64,000 nt of DNA, from NCBI RefSeq assembly GCF_902859725.1, contig NZ_CADIJP010000017.1, positions 1 through 64,000 on the forward strand, written 5' to 3'. A model generated the notes under the pieces. It was given only the letters and a program-made list of their open reading frames with translations. It made no database searches and had not been told where the DNA came from. Position numbers and translations under genes: made by a program. Positions 9,755 to 18,655 of the stretch are shown one piece after another. How positions within the stretch are numbered: the first letter of the stretch is position 1; each line of letters begins with the position of its first letter. This DNA comes from Achromobacter mucicolens. GTDB taxonomy: Bacteria; Pseudomonadota; Gammaproteobacteria; Burkholderiales; Burkholderiaceae_B.

Positions 9755-11315
9755 GTTTAGCCGCTTCTTCAAGAAAAAATCCCCTCCGCCCGCCACGCCG
9801 GCTCAGCCCGCGTCGCCGCCGGAGGTTGCCGACGCGCCAGTCGCGCCCGCGGAGCCGTCTTCTGCCCCGTTCAGCCCGTCGCCGGCGTCGTCTTCGCCTG
9901 AGCTTCGGCCGGAACCTGCGGCGCCGGTCGCCGCGCCGGTCAGCGCGCCTGTGACGGCGCCTGTGACGGCGCCTGTGACGGCGCCTGTGACCCCGCCTGT
10001 AACCCCGCCCGCGGCGCCGCCAGCTCCGGCTGTGCCTGCGCCTACGTCTACGCCAGCGCCGTCCGTCTCATCCGCGCCTGCGCCAGTGGCGACGCCCGCC
10101 CAGCCTGCGCCGTCCCCGGCACCGGCCGCGCCGTCCCTCACGCGCACCGCGCCGGCTTCCGCGCCGGTCGCTGCGCCTGCGGCAGCAGCTTCCGCCGCGC
10201 CAGCTGTCGAGCCATTCCACGCACCGCAGCCGCCCGCACCCGTCATCGCGCCCGCGCCTGCACCCGTGGTCCCGGCGCCTGCGCCGGTATCAACGCCTGC
10301 GCCTGCGTCTGTACCCGCGCCAGTATCAACGCCTGCGCCTGTCGCAGCACCCGCACCCGTCGTTGCAGCCGTCCCGGAACCCGCACCCGCCGAGGCGCCC
10401 AAGAAAGCCTCCTGGCTGTCGCGCCTGAAGCAAGGCCTGTCGCGCACCGGTCAGAGCATTGGCGGCATCTTCGTCGGCGTGAAGGTCGACGAGAACCTGT
10501 TCGAAGAACTCGAATCGGCGCTCATTATGGCCGATGCGGGCCTTGAGGCCACCGAGAAGCTCCTGACCGCGCTGCGCGCGCGCGTCAAGAAGGAACGCAT
10601 CGAGGACCCGGCCAAGGTGAAGACGGCCCTGCGGCAGTTGCTGGCCGATCATCTGCGCCCGCTGGAGCGCGCGTTTGACCTGAAGCGCACGCAGCCGCTG
10701 GTGGTGATGATTGCCGGCGTGAACGGCGCGGGCAAGACGACTTCCATCGGCAAGCTGGCGCATACGTTCCAGCGCCAGGGCGCCAGCGTGCTGCTGGCCG
10801 CCGGCGACACCTTCCGCGCCGCCGCGCGCGAGCAACTGGTGGAATGGGGCAGCCGCAACAACGTCAGCGTGATTTCGCAGGACGGCGGCGATCCGGCCGC
10901 GGTGGCGTTCGACTCGGTCAATGCCGGCCGCGCACGCGGCATGGGCGTGGTGATGGTGGATACCGCCGGCCGCCTGCCCACGCAGCTGCACCTGATGGAA
11001 GAACTGAAGAAGATCCGCCGCGTCATCGGCAAGGCGGATGCGTCCGCGCCGCATGAGGTGCTGCTGGTGGTGGATGGCAACACGGGTCAGAATGCGCTGG
11101 CGCAGATCCGCGCGTTTGACGCTGCCATCAACTTGACTGGTCTGGTCGTGACCAAGCTGGACGGCACGGCCAAGGGCGGCACGCTGGCTGCCGTTGCCGC
11201 TGGCAGCCAGGGCGTGCGTCCGGTGCCGGTGTATTGGATTGGCGTGGGCGAAAGCCTGGAAGACCTGCAGCCCTTCGTGGCGGACGAGTTCGCGGCAGCA
11301 TTGCTGGCGGATTGA
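9753..11315 (+). CDS. ftsY: Signal recognition particle receptor FtsY with long Pro/Ala-rich N-terminal extension
   Basis: A 520-residue SRP receptor GTPase that docks ribosome-SRP complexes at the inner membrane. A basic N-terminus (M-F-S-R-F-F-K-K-K) is followed by about 190 residues of low-complexity Ala/Pro/Val/Thr sequence in place of the usual acidic A domain. The NG domain then begins at the K-K-A-S-W-L-S-R-L-K-Q-G-L segment. G motifs are visible: G-V-N-G-A-G-K-T-T (G1), V-D-T-A-G-R (G3) and T-K-L-D-G (G4). The start ATG overlaps the rsmD start, and I see no clear ribosome binding site upstream of it. Confidence 0.95.
   Translation: MFSRFFKKKSPPPATPAQPASPPEVADAPVAPAEPSSAPFSPSPASSSPELRPEPAAPVAAPVSAPVTAPVTAPVTAPVTPPVTPPAAPPAPAVPAPTSTPAPSVSSAPAPVATPAQPAPSPAPAAPSLTRTAPASAPVAAPAAAASAAPAVEPFHAPQPPAPVIAPAPAPVVPAPAPVSTPAPASVPAPVSTPAPVAAPAPVVAAVPEPAPAEAPKKASWLSRLKQGLSRTGQSIGGIFVGVKVDENLFEELESALIMADAGLEATEKLLTALRARVKKERIEDPAKVKTALRQLLADHLRPLERAFDLKRTQPLVVMIAGVNGAGKTTSIGKLAHTFQRQGASVLLAAGDTFRAAAREQLVEWGSRNNVSVISQDGGDPAAVAFDSVNAGRARGMGVVMVDTAGRLPTQLHLMEELKKIRRVIGKADASAPHEVLLVVDGNTGQNALAQIRAFDAAINLTGLVVTKLDGTAKGGTLAAVAAGSQGVRPVPVYWIGVGESLEDLQPFVADEFAAALLAD
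9945..10004 (+). repeat. ftsY: Tandem 12-bp repeat inside ftsY (Ala-Pro-Val-Thr units)
   Basis: Four consecutive near-identical copies of GCGCCTGTGACG (9945-9992; the last ends in CC) and a fifth diverged copy encode A-P-V-T repeats in the FtsY N-terminal extension. The 12-bp unit keeps the reading frame, so copy number could change without frameshift. Confidence 0.85.
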
Positions 11316-11358
11316 GGCCGTTCATTCGGCGGGCTGAAACGCCCCTCTGAAGTCCCTG

Positions 11359-11386
11359 GCGGGACGACGCGCAAGCGCCGTCCCGC
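11359..11386. terminator. Hairpin between convergent ftsY and CYTH-CHAD gene
   Basis: GCGGGACG (11359-11366) pairs with CGTCCCGC (11379-11386), with further GCG/CGC pairing inside the loop. It lies between convergent stops at 11315 and 11429. No long T-run follows on either strand, so a terminator role is probable but not certain. Confidence 0.5.
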
Positions 11387-11428
11387 AGTCGTTTGCGCGT
11401 CAGCCACAAGGCCGGCGCGCGATACGTG

Positions 11429-13087
11429 TCACTTCCAGAACGGCTTGCTGCGGGCCAGATCATCGAAGGCCTGCTGCGCCTCGATGACCAGTTCGTCCAG
11501 GCGCGCGCTGATCCAGCCCAGCGCAAACCAGGCCTGCGGATGCGTTGCCGTACACGACTGGTAGTAGTCCTTGGCCATCGCCAGGTCGTTGATCTCGCCC
11601 AACACGTCCTGCACGCGGGAAAGCAGCTTGCGATAGCCGCGCAGCTTGCTGGCGGGCAGCAGCGATTCGGCGAAAGACAGGCCATAGCGCAGGCGTTTGC
11701 CGCGCTTGCGCAGCTCGTGGCGGGTGGGGATGTCCAGCGAGGCGAAGTGCGTGCCTTGCTCGGCCACCTTGCTGTGCCATCGGTGCAGGCGGCGGGCGAG
11801 GAGCTTGTGCAGACGCTGCGGCTGCGGCTCGGTCGTCAGCATCGGGATGATGGTGGGCTTGACGACGGGACCGGCCATGCCGCCTTCAAGCCGGATGGCA
11901 GGTTCGGGCGCGGCGTCGCTGGGCGTGCCGTTGGCGATCGTCTGGCCGTCCGCTTCTGGCTGGACCGCCGGCACGTCGAGCGACCATTCCAGCAGTTCCA
12001 GCAGCCAGGCCTGAAACGGCTGGCCGCCCGCAATGGTCTGCGCGTCCGCCTCGGGCGGTGCGGCTTCGATCGGGATCACGGGCATGCCGGCGCGCAGCAG
12101 GGCGGGGGCGACGGTTTCGTTCAGCACGTCCTGGTCGCGGTTGGCGCCGAACGCCGCAAAGTGGGTGCGCACGCCTTGCAGCAGAGAACCGGGCACCGGC
12201 GCGATCCAGCCATCGAACAGCTTCCAGGCCGACCGCAGCCGGCGCACGCCCACGCGCAATTGATGCACGTGTTCGGAATTGCCCGCGCGGTACACGCCTT
12301 CGGTGTCGACTTCGGCTAGCACCGCGGCATTGTGGCAGATCTGATCCAGGCATTCGGCCGCGATCGCGCCCATGGCCCGAGACGGCGTCATGTCGTTGCG
12401 CAGCTTCACGGCGGCGGCGCCGCGCGGCGCCCAGAACTGGGCGATGGCCTGCGCACGCCGCGCTTCGTGATCATCGCCGGCGGCGGCGTCCACCTCGGCC
12501 AGACGCTGTGCAAGCTGGGCCAGGGTGTCGCCGCGTTCGGACTTGCTGCGCGGATCCAGGATCAGCGCATGCCGCTGCTGCCAGCCCCGCGCGGCGGCGA
12601 AGATGGCGGCGGGGCGCCCCGACACCAGTTCGAATTCCAGTTCGGATATCGGCAATTCCAGCGCGCCCGCGCGCAGGATGCCGGTGTCGTAGGCCAGTTC
12701 CACCGTACCGTGACGCGTGCGGATCTTGCGCAAGAGGCGCTGCACGTCGGTTTCGTAGCGCAGGCCCAGTTCGCCTTTGATGGAAGACAGCGGGCCTTCG
12801 ACCTCGGTGCCGGCATAGACCGACAGGTCAAGCACCGGACCGGGACGAGGGTGGTTCATCTCGATGCGCGAGATCGCGTCGGCGCCGGGCATCTTCAGCG
12901 TCTGCACCCAATCGGGCCCTTCCTGCCGCAGCCGGATGGCGATGCGCGCCCGCGCAAGCTCGCGCTCCGGCGTGTCGAAATACATGGCATGCAGGCGAAG
13001 GCGCGTGGCCTCTCGCTGCTTGACTTCACGCAACACGGCCTGGCGCGAAGCCGTGGGCACGTGCAGTTTCAATTCCTGTTCCGACAT
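11429..13087 (-). CDS. CYTH and CHAD domain protein (inorganic polyphosphate/triphosphatase-like)
   Basis: A 552-residue protein. The N-terminal CYTH domain starts with E-Q-E-L-K-L-H-V and carries the charged beta-barrel residues of triphosphate tunnel enzymes, such as I-A-I-R-L-R-Q-E-G at about 50-58. The C-terminal half is a CHAD domain of histidine-rich helices: V-H-Q-L-R-V-G-V-R-R-L-R-S-A-W near 275 and H-E-L-R-K-R-G-K-R-L-R-Y near 460. The combination occurs in polyphosphate-linked proteins and YgiF-type triphosphatases. It is monocistronic. A 12-bp palindrome lies 59 bp upstream of its start. Confidence 0.92.
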   Translation of the reverse strand: MSEQELKLHVPTASRQAVLREVKQREATRLRLHAMYFDTPERELARARIAIRLRQEGPDWVQTLKMPGADAISRIEMNHPRPGPVLDLSVYAGTEVEGPLSSIKGELGLRYETDVQRLLRKIRTRHGTVELAYDTGILRAGALELPISELEFELVSGRPAAIFAAARGWQQRHALILDPRSKSERGDTLAQLAQRLAEVDAAAGDDHEARRAQAIAQFWAPRGAAAVKLRNDMTPSRAMGAIAAECLDQICHNAAVLAEVDTEGVYRAGNSEHVHQLRVGVRRLRSAWKLFDGWIAPVPGSLLQGVRTHFAAFGANRDQDVLNETVAPALLRAGMPVIPIEAAPPEADAQTIAGGQPFQAWLLELLEWSLDVPAVQPEADGQTIANGTPSDAAPEPAIRLEGGMAGPVVKPTIIPMLTTEPQPQRLHKLLARRLHRWHSKVAEQGTHFASLDIPTRHELRKRGKRLRYGLSFAESLLPASKLRGYRKLLSRVQDVLGEINDLAMAKDYYQSCTATHPQAWFALGWISARLDELVIEAQQAFDDLARSKPFWK

Positions 13088-13145
13088 GGCAGCGGGTGTC
13101 CAACGGCAAAAGCCGAGATCTTAATCAAGGCGCGGGTGCGATTTG

Positions 13146-13157
13146 ATGACCGGTCAT
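13146..13157. promoter_or_regulatory. Palindrome upstream of CYTH-CHAD gene
   Basis: ATGACCGGTCAT is a perfect 12-bp inverted repeat 59 bp before the CYTH-CHAD start, in a 245-bp region with no gene. It has the size of a dimeric repressor site. The cognate protein is unknown. Confidence 0.35.
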
Positions 13158-13271
13158 ATTTTGTTCACATGGAGGATAGACGTGATCGCGCCGCAAAAAC
13201 AAGGCGGCTGATCAAGGACGCTGACGCGCTTTTGCGTTGCTTGCGAACAGAAAGGAACCGCCCATAGAAAA

Positions 13272-13293
13272 CGCCGCCCCACAGGGGGCGGCG
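13272..13293 (-). terminator. Intrinsic terminator after the phosphonate transporter operon
   Basis: CGCCGCCCC (13272-13280), loop ACAG, GGGGCGGCG (13285-13293). On the minus strand the 9-bp GC stem is followed by TTTTC. It sits 41 bp past the last permease stop. Confidence 0.8.
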
Positions 13294-13333
13294 AAGGAGC
13301 GCTGTCAGGGGAAACCGACAAGCGTAAAACGGG

Positions 13334-14158
13334 CTACAGGATGCGTTTGCGCGCCTGCGTGATGATGACTTCGGCCAAGACGACGACTACGAAGATGGCG
13401 GCCAGCACCAGGGCAACGCGGTCCCACTGGAACAGGTTCAGCGCGGTGTCCAGCGCCATGCCGATGCCGCCGGCGCCAACCAGGCCCAGCACCGCGGATT
13501 CGCGCACGTTGATGTCCCAGCGCAGCAGCACGATGGACCAGAACGCCGGGCGAATTTGCGGCCAGTAGGCGTACCAGATCACCGATGCCTTGCTGGCGCC
13601 CGTGGCCGTGACGGCTTCGATGGGGCCGCGCTGCGCTTCCTCGATGGCTTCGCCAACCAGCTTGCCGACGAACCCGATCGAGCGGAAGGCGATGGCCAGC
13701 GTGCCGGCCAGTGCGCCCGGTCCGAAGATGGCGATGAACAGCAGCGCCCAGACCAGCGAATTGACCGACCGGCTGGACACCAGGATCAGGCGGGCCAGCA
13801 TGTTGATGGTCTTGTTGGGCGTGAGGTTGTTGGCCGCCAGCAGGCCCACCGGCACGGCCATGAACACCGACAGGATGGTGCCAAGGGTGGCGATGTGCAG
13901 CGTTTCGATCAGCGCCGCGTGCACGCCATCCGGGTAGTAGGCCCAGTCGATCGGCCACATGCGTCGAAAGAGATCGGCCATCTGCTCCGGCGCGTCATAC
14001 AGGAACTCCGGAATGATCTCCACGCCGCGGATCGCTTGCACGACGGCGGCCACCAGCAGCAGGTACAGCGCAAAGCGCAGCAGGCGCTGGCCCATGCTGT
14101 AACGCTGCCAGACACGCGGCTGGCCAGCGGGATTCAAGGGGGAAACGTGGGCGTTCAT
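13334..14158 (-). CDS. phnE: Phosphonate ABC transporter permease (second PhnE)
   Basis: A 274-residue inner-membrane permease, about 5-6 TM segments. The binding-protein-dependent transport signature is present around E-A-V-T-A-T-G-A-S-K, and G-L-V-G-A-G-G-I-G-M near the C-terminus is typical of PhnE. ATG 14158 overlaps the stop of the first PhnE gene (ATGA). The two PhnE-type subunits probably form a heterodimeric channel. It is the last gene of the operon and is followed by a strong terminator. Confidence 0.92.
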   Translation of the reverse strand: MNAHVSPLNPAGQPRVWQRYSMGQRLLRFALYLLLVAAVVQAIRGVEIIPEFLYDAPEQMADLFRRMWPIDWAYYPDGVHAALIETLHIATLGTILSVFMAVPVGLLAANNLTPNKTINMLARLILVSSRSVNSLVWALLFIAIFGPGALAGTLAIAFRSIGFVGKLVGEAIEEAQRGPIEAVTATGASKASVIWYAYWPQIRPAFWSIVLLRWDINVRESAVLGLVGAGGIGMALDTALNLFQWDRVALVLAAIFVVVVLAEVIITQARKRIL

Positions 14159-15042
14159 TCTTCCACCTCCGCCTTGCGCGCCGCCGCCGGCTTGCTGGTG
14201 CCCAGGCCCCGCGCGCCAGCAAAGCGGCTTTGCAGGATGCGGTCGAAACCCAGGTTGTCCAGGAACACCGCCCGCACGAAGCCAGCCAGGATTTCGCCCA
14301 GCATGATGATCGCGATCAGGGTCAGCAGGATCGCGCTGACGAAGTCGTAATCGAAACGCTGGAAGGCCGAGAACAACGTGCCGCCCACGCCGCCCGCGCC
14401 CACGATCCCCACCATGGTGGAGTTGCGCAGGTTGGAGTCGAATTGGTAGGTGGCAAAGCCGATGAAGCGGGCGAACACCTGCGGCAGCACGCCAAAGACG
14501 ATGACGTTGGAGAACGACGCGCCGGTGGCGCGCACGGCCTCGACCTGCTTGAGCGAGATTTCCTCGATGGCTTCGGTGAAGAGCTTGCCGATGAAGCCGA
14601 TGGACGCGACAGTCAGCGCCAGGATGCCTGCCAGCGCGCCAAAGCCCACGGCCTTGACGAACAGGATGGCGACGATGACCGGGTGCAGCGCGCGGCACAA
14701 AGCGACGATCGACCGCGCGGGCCACGAGATCCACGCGGGCATCAGGTTGCGCGCGCCCAAAAGGCCGACGGGCAGGGCAAGAAAGATGCCCAGCATCGAC
14801 GCCAGGACCGCGATTTCAAGACTTTCCGCGATGCCCTTCCACAAGGTGGCGGGCTTCTCGAAATTGGGCGGGAACATGCGCGCGAGAAACGTCGAGGCGT
14901 GCCCCATGCCGGCCTCGAAACGCGACCAGCTGAAGTCGAGCTGTGCGGCCGCGTAGACGGTGTAGAGCACCAGCAGCAGCAAGCCCAGCTTGGCGCGTCC
15001 GGACATGGCGAAGGGGCGAATGGCGCCCCGGGGTTGCGTCAT
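14155..15042 (-). CDS. phnE: Phosphonate ABC transporter permease (first PhnE)
   Basis: A 295-residue inner-membrane permease. [10 protein letters not shown] and [12 protein letters not shown] mark the PhnE family. ATG at 15042 is chosen because it overlaps the phnC stop (ATGA); an in-frame start 9 nt upstream is possible. It partners the following permease and PhnC. Confidence 0.92.
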   Translation of the reverse strand: MTQPRGAIRPFAMSGRAKLGLLLLVLYTVYAAAQLDFSWSRFEAGMGHASTFLARMFPPNFEKPATLWKGIAESLEIAVLASMLGIFLALPVGLLGARNLMPAWISWPARSIVALCRALHPVIVAILFVKAVGFGALAGILALTVASIGFIGKLFTEAIEEISLKQVEAVRATGASFSNVIVFGVLPQVFARFIGFATYQFDSNLRNSTMVGIVGAGGVGGTLFSAFQRFDYDFVSAILLTLIAIIMLGEILAGFVRAVFLDNLGFDRILQSRFAGARGLGTSKPAAARKAEVEE

Positions 15043-15809
15043 TCCAGCCAAGACTCGCCTCCGTAGATGGTCTTGAGCATGGTGGCGTCCAGGCCCTGTC
15101 CGTTGCCGTCATAGACCACGTGGCCGCCCGACATGCCGACGATGCGCGTGGCATAGCGGCGGGCCAGTTCGACGTCGTGGATGTTGACGATGACGGGGAT
15201 GCCCGTGGCGCTGCCCTGCGCGGACAGCAGCTCCATGATCTCGACGGAGGTCTTGGGATCGAGCGACGACGTCGGTTCGTCGGCCAGCAGCACCTGCGGG
15301 CGCTGCATCAGCGCGCGGGCGATGCCCACGCGTTGGCGCTGGCCGCCCGACAGCGCATCGGCGCGCTGGTCGGCAAACCCGGCAAGGCCTACGGTATCGA
15401 GCAGCTTGTAGGCGTGCTCGATATCCTCGGGCTCGAAGCGGCGCATCCAGGCCTTCATGGCCGAGGTATAGCCCAGCCGGCCGGTCAGCAGGTTTTCCAT
15501 CACCGTCAGGCGTTCGACCAGGTTGTATTCCTGGAACACCATGCCGATGCGGCGGCGCGCGCGGCGCAGCGACGCGCCGCGCACTTGCGCCAGATCGACG
15601 GTGCCGTCTTCTGACTGCAGGATGATCTCGCCCTTGGTGGGTTCGATCAGCCGGTTGATGCAGCGCAGGAGCGTGCTTTTACCGGTGCCCGACGGCCCGA
15701 TGATGGCGGTGAGCCCCTGTCCGGCGATCTGCAGGTCGATGCCGTTCAGTACCGGCCGGCCGGCCCGGTATTCCTTGACCAGGCCGGAAATGCGTAGCGA
15801 CGTCGTCAT
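15039..15809 (-). CDS. phnC: Phosphonate ABC transporter ATP-binding protein
   Basis: A 256-residue ATPase with Walker [10 protein letters not shown] (about 38-46), Q-loop region V-F-Q-E-Y-N-L, signature L-S-G-G-Q-R-Q-R and Walker B V-L-L-A-D-E-P. It energises import through the two PhnE permeases. It is 6 nt downstream of phnD and overlaps the next permease by 4 nt. Confidence 0.95.
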   Translation of the reverse strand: MTTSLRISGLVKEYRAGRPVLNGIDLQIAGQGLTAIIGPSGTGKSTLLRCINRLIEPTKGEIILQSEDGTVDLAQVRGASLRRARRRIGMVFQEYNLVERLTVMENLLTGRLGYTSAMKAWMRRFEPEDIEHAYKLLDTVGLAGFADQRADALSGGQRQRVGIARALMQRPQVLLADEPTSSLDPKTSVEIMELLSAQGSATGIPVIVNIHDVELARRYATRIVGMSGGHVVYDGNGQGLDATMLKTIYGGESWLE

Positions 15810-15815
15810 GCTGGA

Positions 15816-16814
15816 TTACTTCTTGCTCTTGGCGGATTCGCGGTCGTAGGCCGCGCGGTTGAAGCTTTCGCCACCGGACTCGGCGACCTGGCGGACGATG
15901 GCCCAGTCCTTCTGGTAGGTCACCGGATAGAAGCGGTCAGCGTTGTCAAAGGCCTTGGACATCTCCGGCGGGAAGCGGTAGTCGTAGAAGCACTTGAGCA
16001 TCTGGTCGCGGAACTTCGGCTCCAGGTCGTGCGCGTAGGCGAACGACGAGGTCGGGAATTTCTCGCTGGTGTAGATGATGCGGAAATCGGCTTCCTTGAC
16101 CTGACCGCGTTCGACCATGCGCTTGAAGACGTCGGATGCCACGGCCGCGGCGTCGTAGTCGCCGGAGTTCACGCCCATGACCGATTGGTCGTGCTTGCCC
16201 GAGAAGATGACCTTGTAGTCCTTGTCGGGCGTCAGGCCTTCCTTGGGGAACAGGGCAACGGGCGCCATGTGGCCGGAGTTCGACGAGGGGGCGGTGTGCG
16301 CGAGCTTCTTGCCCTTCAGGTCGGTCAGCTTCTGGTAGGGGCTGTCCTTCTTGACGATGACGATCAGGTTGTAGCCCTGGAAGCCGTCGGCGTAGCCCTT
16401 GACCGCGAACGGCACGGCGCCCGCGATGTTCACGGCGAAAGCGGTGGGGCCGGTCGAGAAGCCGCCGACATGCAGGCGGCCCGAGCGCATGGCTTCGATT
16501 TCAGCCGCATTGCTCTGCACTTGATAGAACACGACGCGCTTGCCCGTGCACTCGGACAGGTGCTTGGTGAAAGGCTTGAAGATGTCTTCGTACACGGCCG
16601 GGTCTTCCACGGGCGTGTATGTGAACACCAGCGTGGAGGGCGTCTTGAGCTTGGACGGATCGGTCGGCGTGTCGGCCACCAGGTCCTTGTTCGAGTCGCA
16701 GTACATCTGGTCCAGGTCGCCGCGGTTGGAGCAGGTGTCGGCGGCCTGGGCGGCCGACGCTCCAAACGCGAATGCGGCCAGCGCGGCCGCCTGCATAAGA
16801 CGCAAGGCTTGCAT
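15816..16814 (-). CDS. phnD: Phosphate/phosphonate ABC transporter periplasmic binding protein
   Basis: A 332-residue protein with a cleavable signal peptide (about residues 1-25, ending A-S-A-A-Q-A). The mature part shows the PhnD/THI5-like fold: T-L-V-F-T-Y-T-P-V-E-D-P near 60 and A-H-T-A-P-S-S-N-S-G-H near 170. The ATG at 16814 puts the signal peptide at the N-terminus. It is the first transporter gene. PhnD homologues bind phosphonates, phosphite or related compounds; the ligand here is not determined. Confidence 0.92.
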   Translation of the reverse strand: MQALRLMQAAALAAFAFGASAAQAADTCSNRGDLDQMYCDSNKDLVADTPTDPSKLKTPSTLVFTYTPVEDPAVYEDIFKPFTKHLSECTGKRVVFYQVQSNAAEIEAMRSGRLHVGGFSTGPTAFAVNIAGAVPFAVKGYADGFQGYNLIVIVKKDSPYQKLTDLKGKKLAHTAPSSNSGHMAPVALFPKEGLTPDKDYKVIFSGKHDQSVMGVNSGDYDAAAVASDVFKRMVERGQVKEADFRIIYTSEKFPTSSFAYAHDLEPKFRDQMLKCFYDYRFPPEMSKAFDNADRFYPVTYQKDWAIVRQVAESGGESFNRAAYDRESAKSKK

Positions 16815-16840
16815 CGTGTGTCTCCTCGTGTAGGTATTAA

Positions 16841-16861
16841 TTGAATGTTTGCTGAATTCAA
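16841..16861. promoter_or_regulatory. Inverted repeat upstream of phnD, candidate regulator site
   Basis: TTGAAT (16841-16846) and ATTCAA (16856-16861), separated by 9 nt, lie 26 bp upstream of the phnD start. Their size and position suit a repressor such as the IclR protein encoded next door. No binding data; inference. Confidence 0.45.
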
Positions 16862-16907
16862 ACACACAACCGGGGACGGCACACTCGGGAAAGTCCCTGC
16901 CTTTCTT

Positions 16908-16942
16908 TTCGTCTTTTGTTCGGTTTGTTCGCTTTGTTTTCG
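16908..16942. repeat. Four helically phased TTCG repeats between iclR and phnD
   Basis: TTCG occurs at 16908, 16919, 16928 and 16939 (spacings 11, 9 and 11) in a T-rich tract with TTTGTTCG-like units. All copies fall on one face of the helix, about 95-130 bp upstream of phnD. This resembles a multi-site activator region, but could be simple T-rich sequence. Confidence 0.4.
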
Positions 16943-16961
16943 TTTTTGCGCGAAAGTGCGC

Positions 16962-17774
16962 TCAGCCGCGAAAGCCCAGTTTGCGGGAGATTTCCTGCGC
17001 GCAGGCCAGCAACGGCCGCGCGATCGCGCCGTCCCACGACACGTCGAACAGGCCCGTGGGGCCCAGGCTGGTCAGCGCCAGCACGATGCTGCCCGTGTTG
17101 TCGAAGACCGGCACCGACAGCGCGTCCACGCCCGGCAGCGGATTGCCCAGCGCGCGGGCCATGCCGTGCACGCGGATATCGGCCAGTTGCGCGTCGATGT
17201 TGGCGCGGGAGGCTTTGCGTGGCGGCGGCACGCTGGCGATGACGGCGGTGTCGCCTTCCTCGCGCGCGATGTAGTGTTCGCTGACCTTCGGGGGCAGCCA
17301 GGCCGCGAACACCAGCCCCGTGGCGGTGTGCAGCATGGACATCACCGTGCCCTTGCGCATGTTCACGTGGACCGGGTAGCTGGCTTCGGTCATGTGGATC
17401 ATGGTGGGACCGTGCGAGCCCAGCACCGCGATGCCCAGCGTGTGGCCGATCTCGGATTGCAGCTTGGCGATCTCGGGCATGGCCACGCGCACGGGATCCA
17501 GGCGCTGCAGGCTGACCAGCCCCATCTGCAGGGCGAAGGGGCCCAGTTCGTACTGGCCGGTGGTGGCGTCCTGCTGCACCAGTCCGACGCGGATGAAGCT
17601 GACCAGATAGGGGTGCGCCTTGGCGGACGTCATGCCCGCGCCCGCCGCGAGGTCGCGCAGGGTCAGCGGCTTGCCGGCGTCGACCAGGGCGGCCAGCAGC
17701 GGCACGCCCACTTCGATGGACTGGATGCTGCGGCGGCCGTCATTGGCGGGCGCCGCGGTCTTGGAAGTTGCCAC
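16962..17774 (-). CDS. IclR family transcriptional regulator
   Basis: A 270-residue regulator. The N-terminal winged helix (about residues 15-75: S-I-E-V-G-V-P-L-L-A-A-L, L-T-L-R-D-L-A) and the C-terminal ligand-binding domain with A-R-A-L-G-N-P-L-P-G-V-D-A-L-S-V-P-V-F-D match IclR. It lies 12 nt after the HAD gene and 147 nt before phnD on the same strand. It probably controls the phosphonate transporter and its own operon. Confidence 0.92.
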   Translation of the reverse strand: MATSKTAAPANDGRRSIQSIEVGVPLLAALVDAGKPLTLRDLAAGAGMTSAKAHPYLVSFIRVGLVQQDATTGQYELGPFALQMGLVSLQRLDPVRVAMPEIAKLQSEIGHTLGIAVLGSHGPTMIHMTEASYPVHVNMRKGTVMSMLHTATGLVFAAWLPPKVSEHYIAREEGDTAVIASVPPPRKASRANIDAQLADIRVHGMARALGNPLPGVDALSVPVFDNTGSIVLALTSLGPTGLFDVSWDGAIARPLLACAQEISRKLGFRG

Positions 17775-17786
17775 GGTGTGCTGACC

Positions 17787-18605
17787 TCAGGCCGGCTGGA
17801 CTTGGGAGGGCTGGCGCGCGGCGAGCAGCCGGTCGGCCATTTCGACGAAACCGCCGCCGCCATGGAAGGCGGCCACGAAGGCGGGGCGGTGCGTCAGGCG
17901 GTGCAACTGGGCCTGGATGTTGGCCACGCCGACCGAGATCGGGAAGTAGGCGAACATCGGCTCGTCGTTGGGCGAATCGCCAATGAACAGCGTGCTGTCC
18001 AGCGCGTCCGCCACGTCCTGGCCGAACTCGCGCTGGAACATGGTGCGCGTCATCGTGAGCTTGTCGTAGTCGCCGAACCAGCCATTGACGTGGATGGAGC
18101 TGACCTTGGCCTGCGCGCCGGCGTCCTGGAAGATCTGGACGATGCGGCTGATGGCGGCGTCGGGCAGGGCGGGCACGTCTTCGCAGAAATCGATGGCCAG
18201 ATCGGCTACGCGATAGTCCTGGTCGCTGGCGACGGCGCTGCCGGGCACCTCGGCCAGGACGCGGTCGCGGATGGCGTCCAGCCGCTTGCGGCTTTCCTGG
18301 CGCGAAGCCGCGTCGGTCCAGTAATGCGTGGTCATGCGGCGGGCCTTGCGGTCGTAGGCGTAGTAGAACGCGCCGTTCTCGCCGACCACGGCGCGCACGG
18401 GCCACATGCGCGCGATGTGGTCGCACCAGCCGGCCGGGCGGCCGGTAATGGGCACGACCTGGATGCCGGCCTGTTCCAGGCGTTCAAGCGCGGCGTACGC
18501 GTCGGCCGGCAGGCGGCCTTCGGTGGTCAGCGTGTCGTCGATGTCGGTCAGGACGACGCGGACGGCTGCCGCGACGTTCAAAGGCATGGCCGCAAGGGCT
18601 TGCAT
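17787..18605 (-). CDS. HAD-superfamily (IIB) phosphatase
   Basis: A 272-residue hydrolase. HAD motif I (T-D-I-D-D-T-L-T) is at about residues 20-27, motif II (I-T-G-R-P) near 57, and motif IV (F-I-G-D-S-P-N-D-E) near 205. The large cap between motifs II and III indicates subclass IIB, which includes sugar-phosphate and mannosyl-phosphoglycerate phosphatases. It leads the iclR/phnDCEE cluster, suggesting that it dephosphorylates an imported phosphate ester or its product. Substrate unknown. Confidence 0.8.
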   Translation of the reverse strand: MQALAAMPLNVAAAVRVVLTDIDDTLTTEGRLPADAYAALERLEQAGIQVVPITGRPAGWCDHIARMWPVRAVVGENGAFYYAYDRKARRMTTHYWTDAASRQESRKRLDAIRDRVLAEVPGSAVASDQDYRVADLAIDFCEDVPALPDAAISRIVQIFQDAGAQAKVSSIHVNGWFGDYDKLTMTRTMFQREFGQDVADALDSTLFIGDSPNDEPMFAYFPISVGVANIQAQLHRLTHRPAFVAAFHGGGGFVEMADRLLAARQPSQVQPA

Positions 18606-18655
18606 GAGGTTTTTCCTTCGTTTTTCTGGGGGGATCTCCGGGCGAAAGTTTAACC

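Noticed and set aside
9945-10004. CRISPR-like tandem repeat
   Set aside because: 12-bp in-frame units with no spacers, inside ftsY.
16845-18653. Plus-strand frame of 602 codons across iclR and HAD genes
   Set aside because: Antisense shadow. The minus-strand IclR and HAD proteins have clear motifs.
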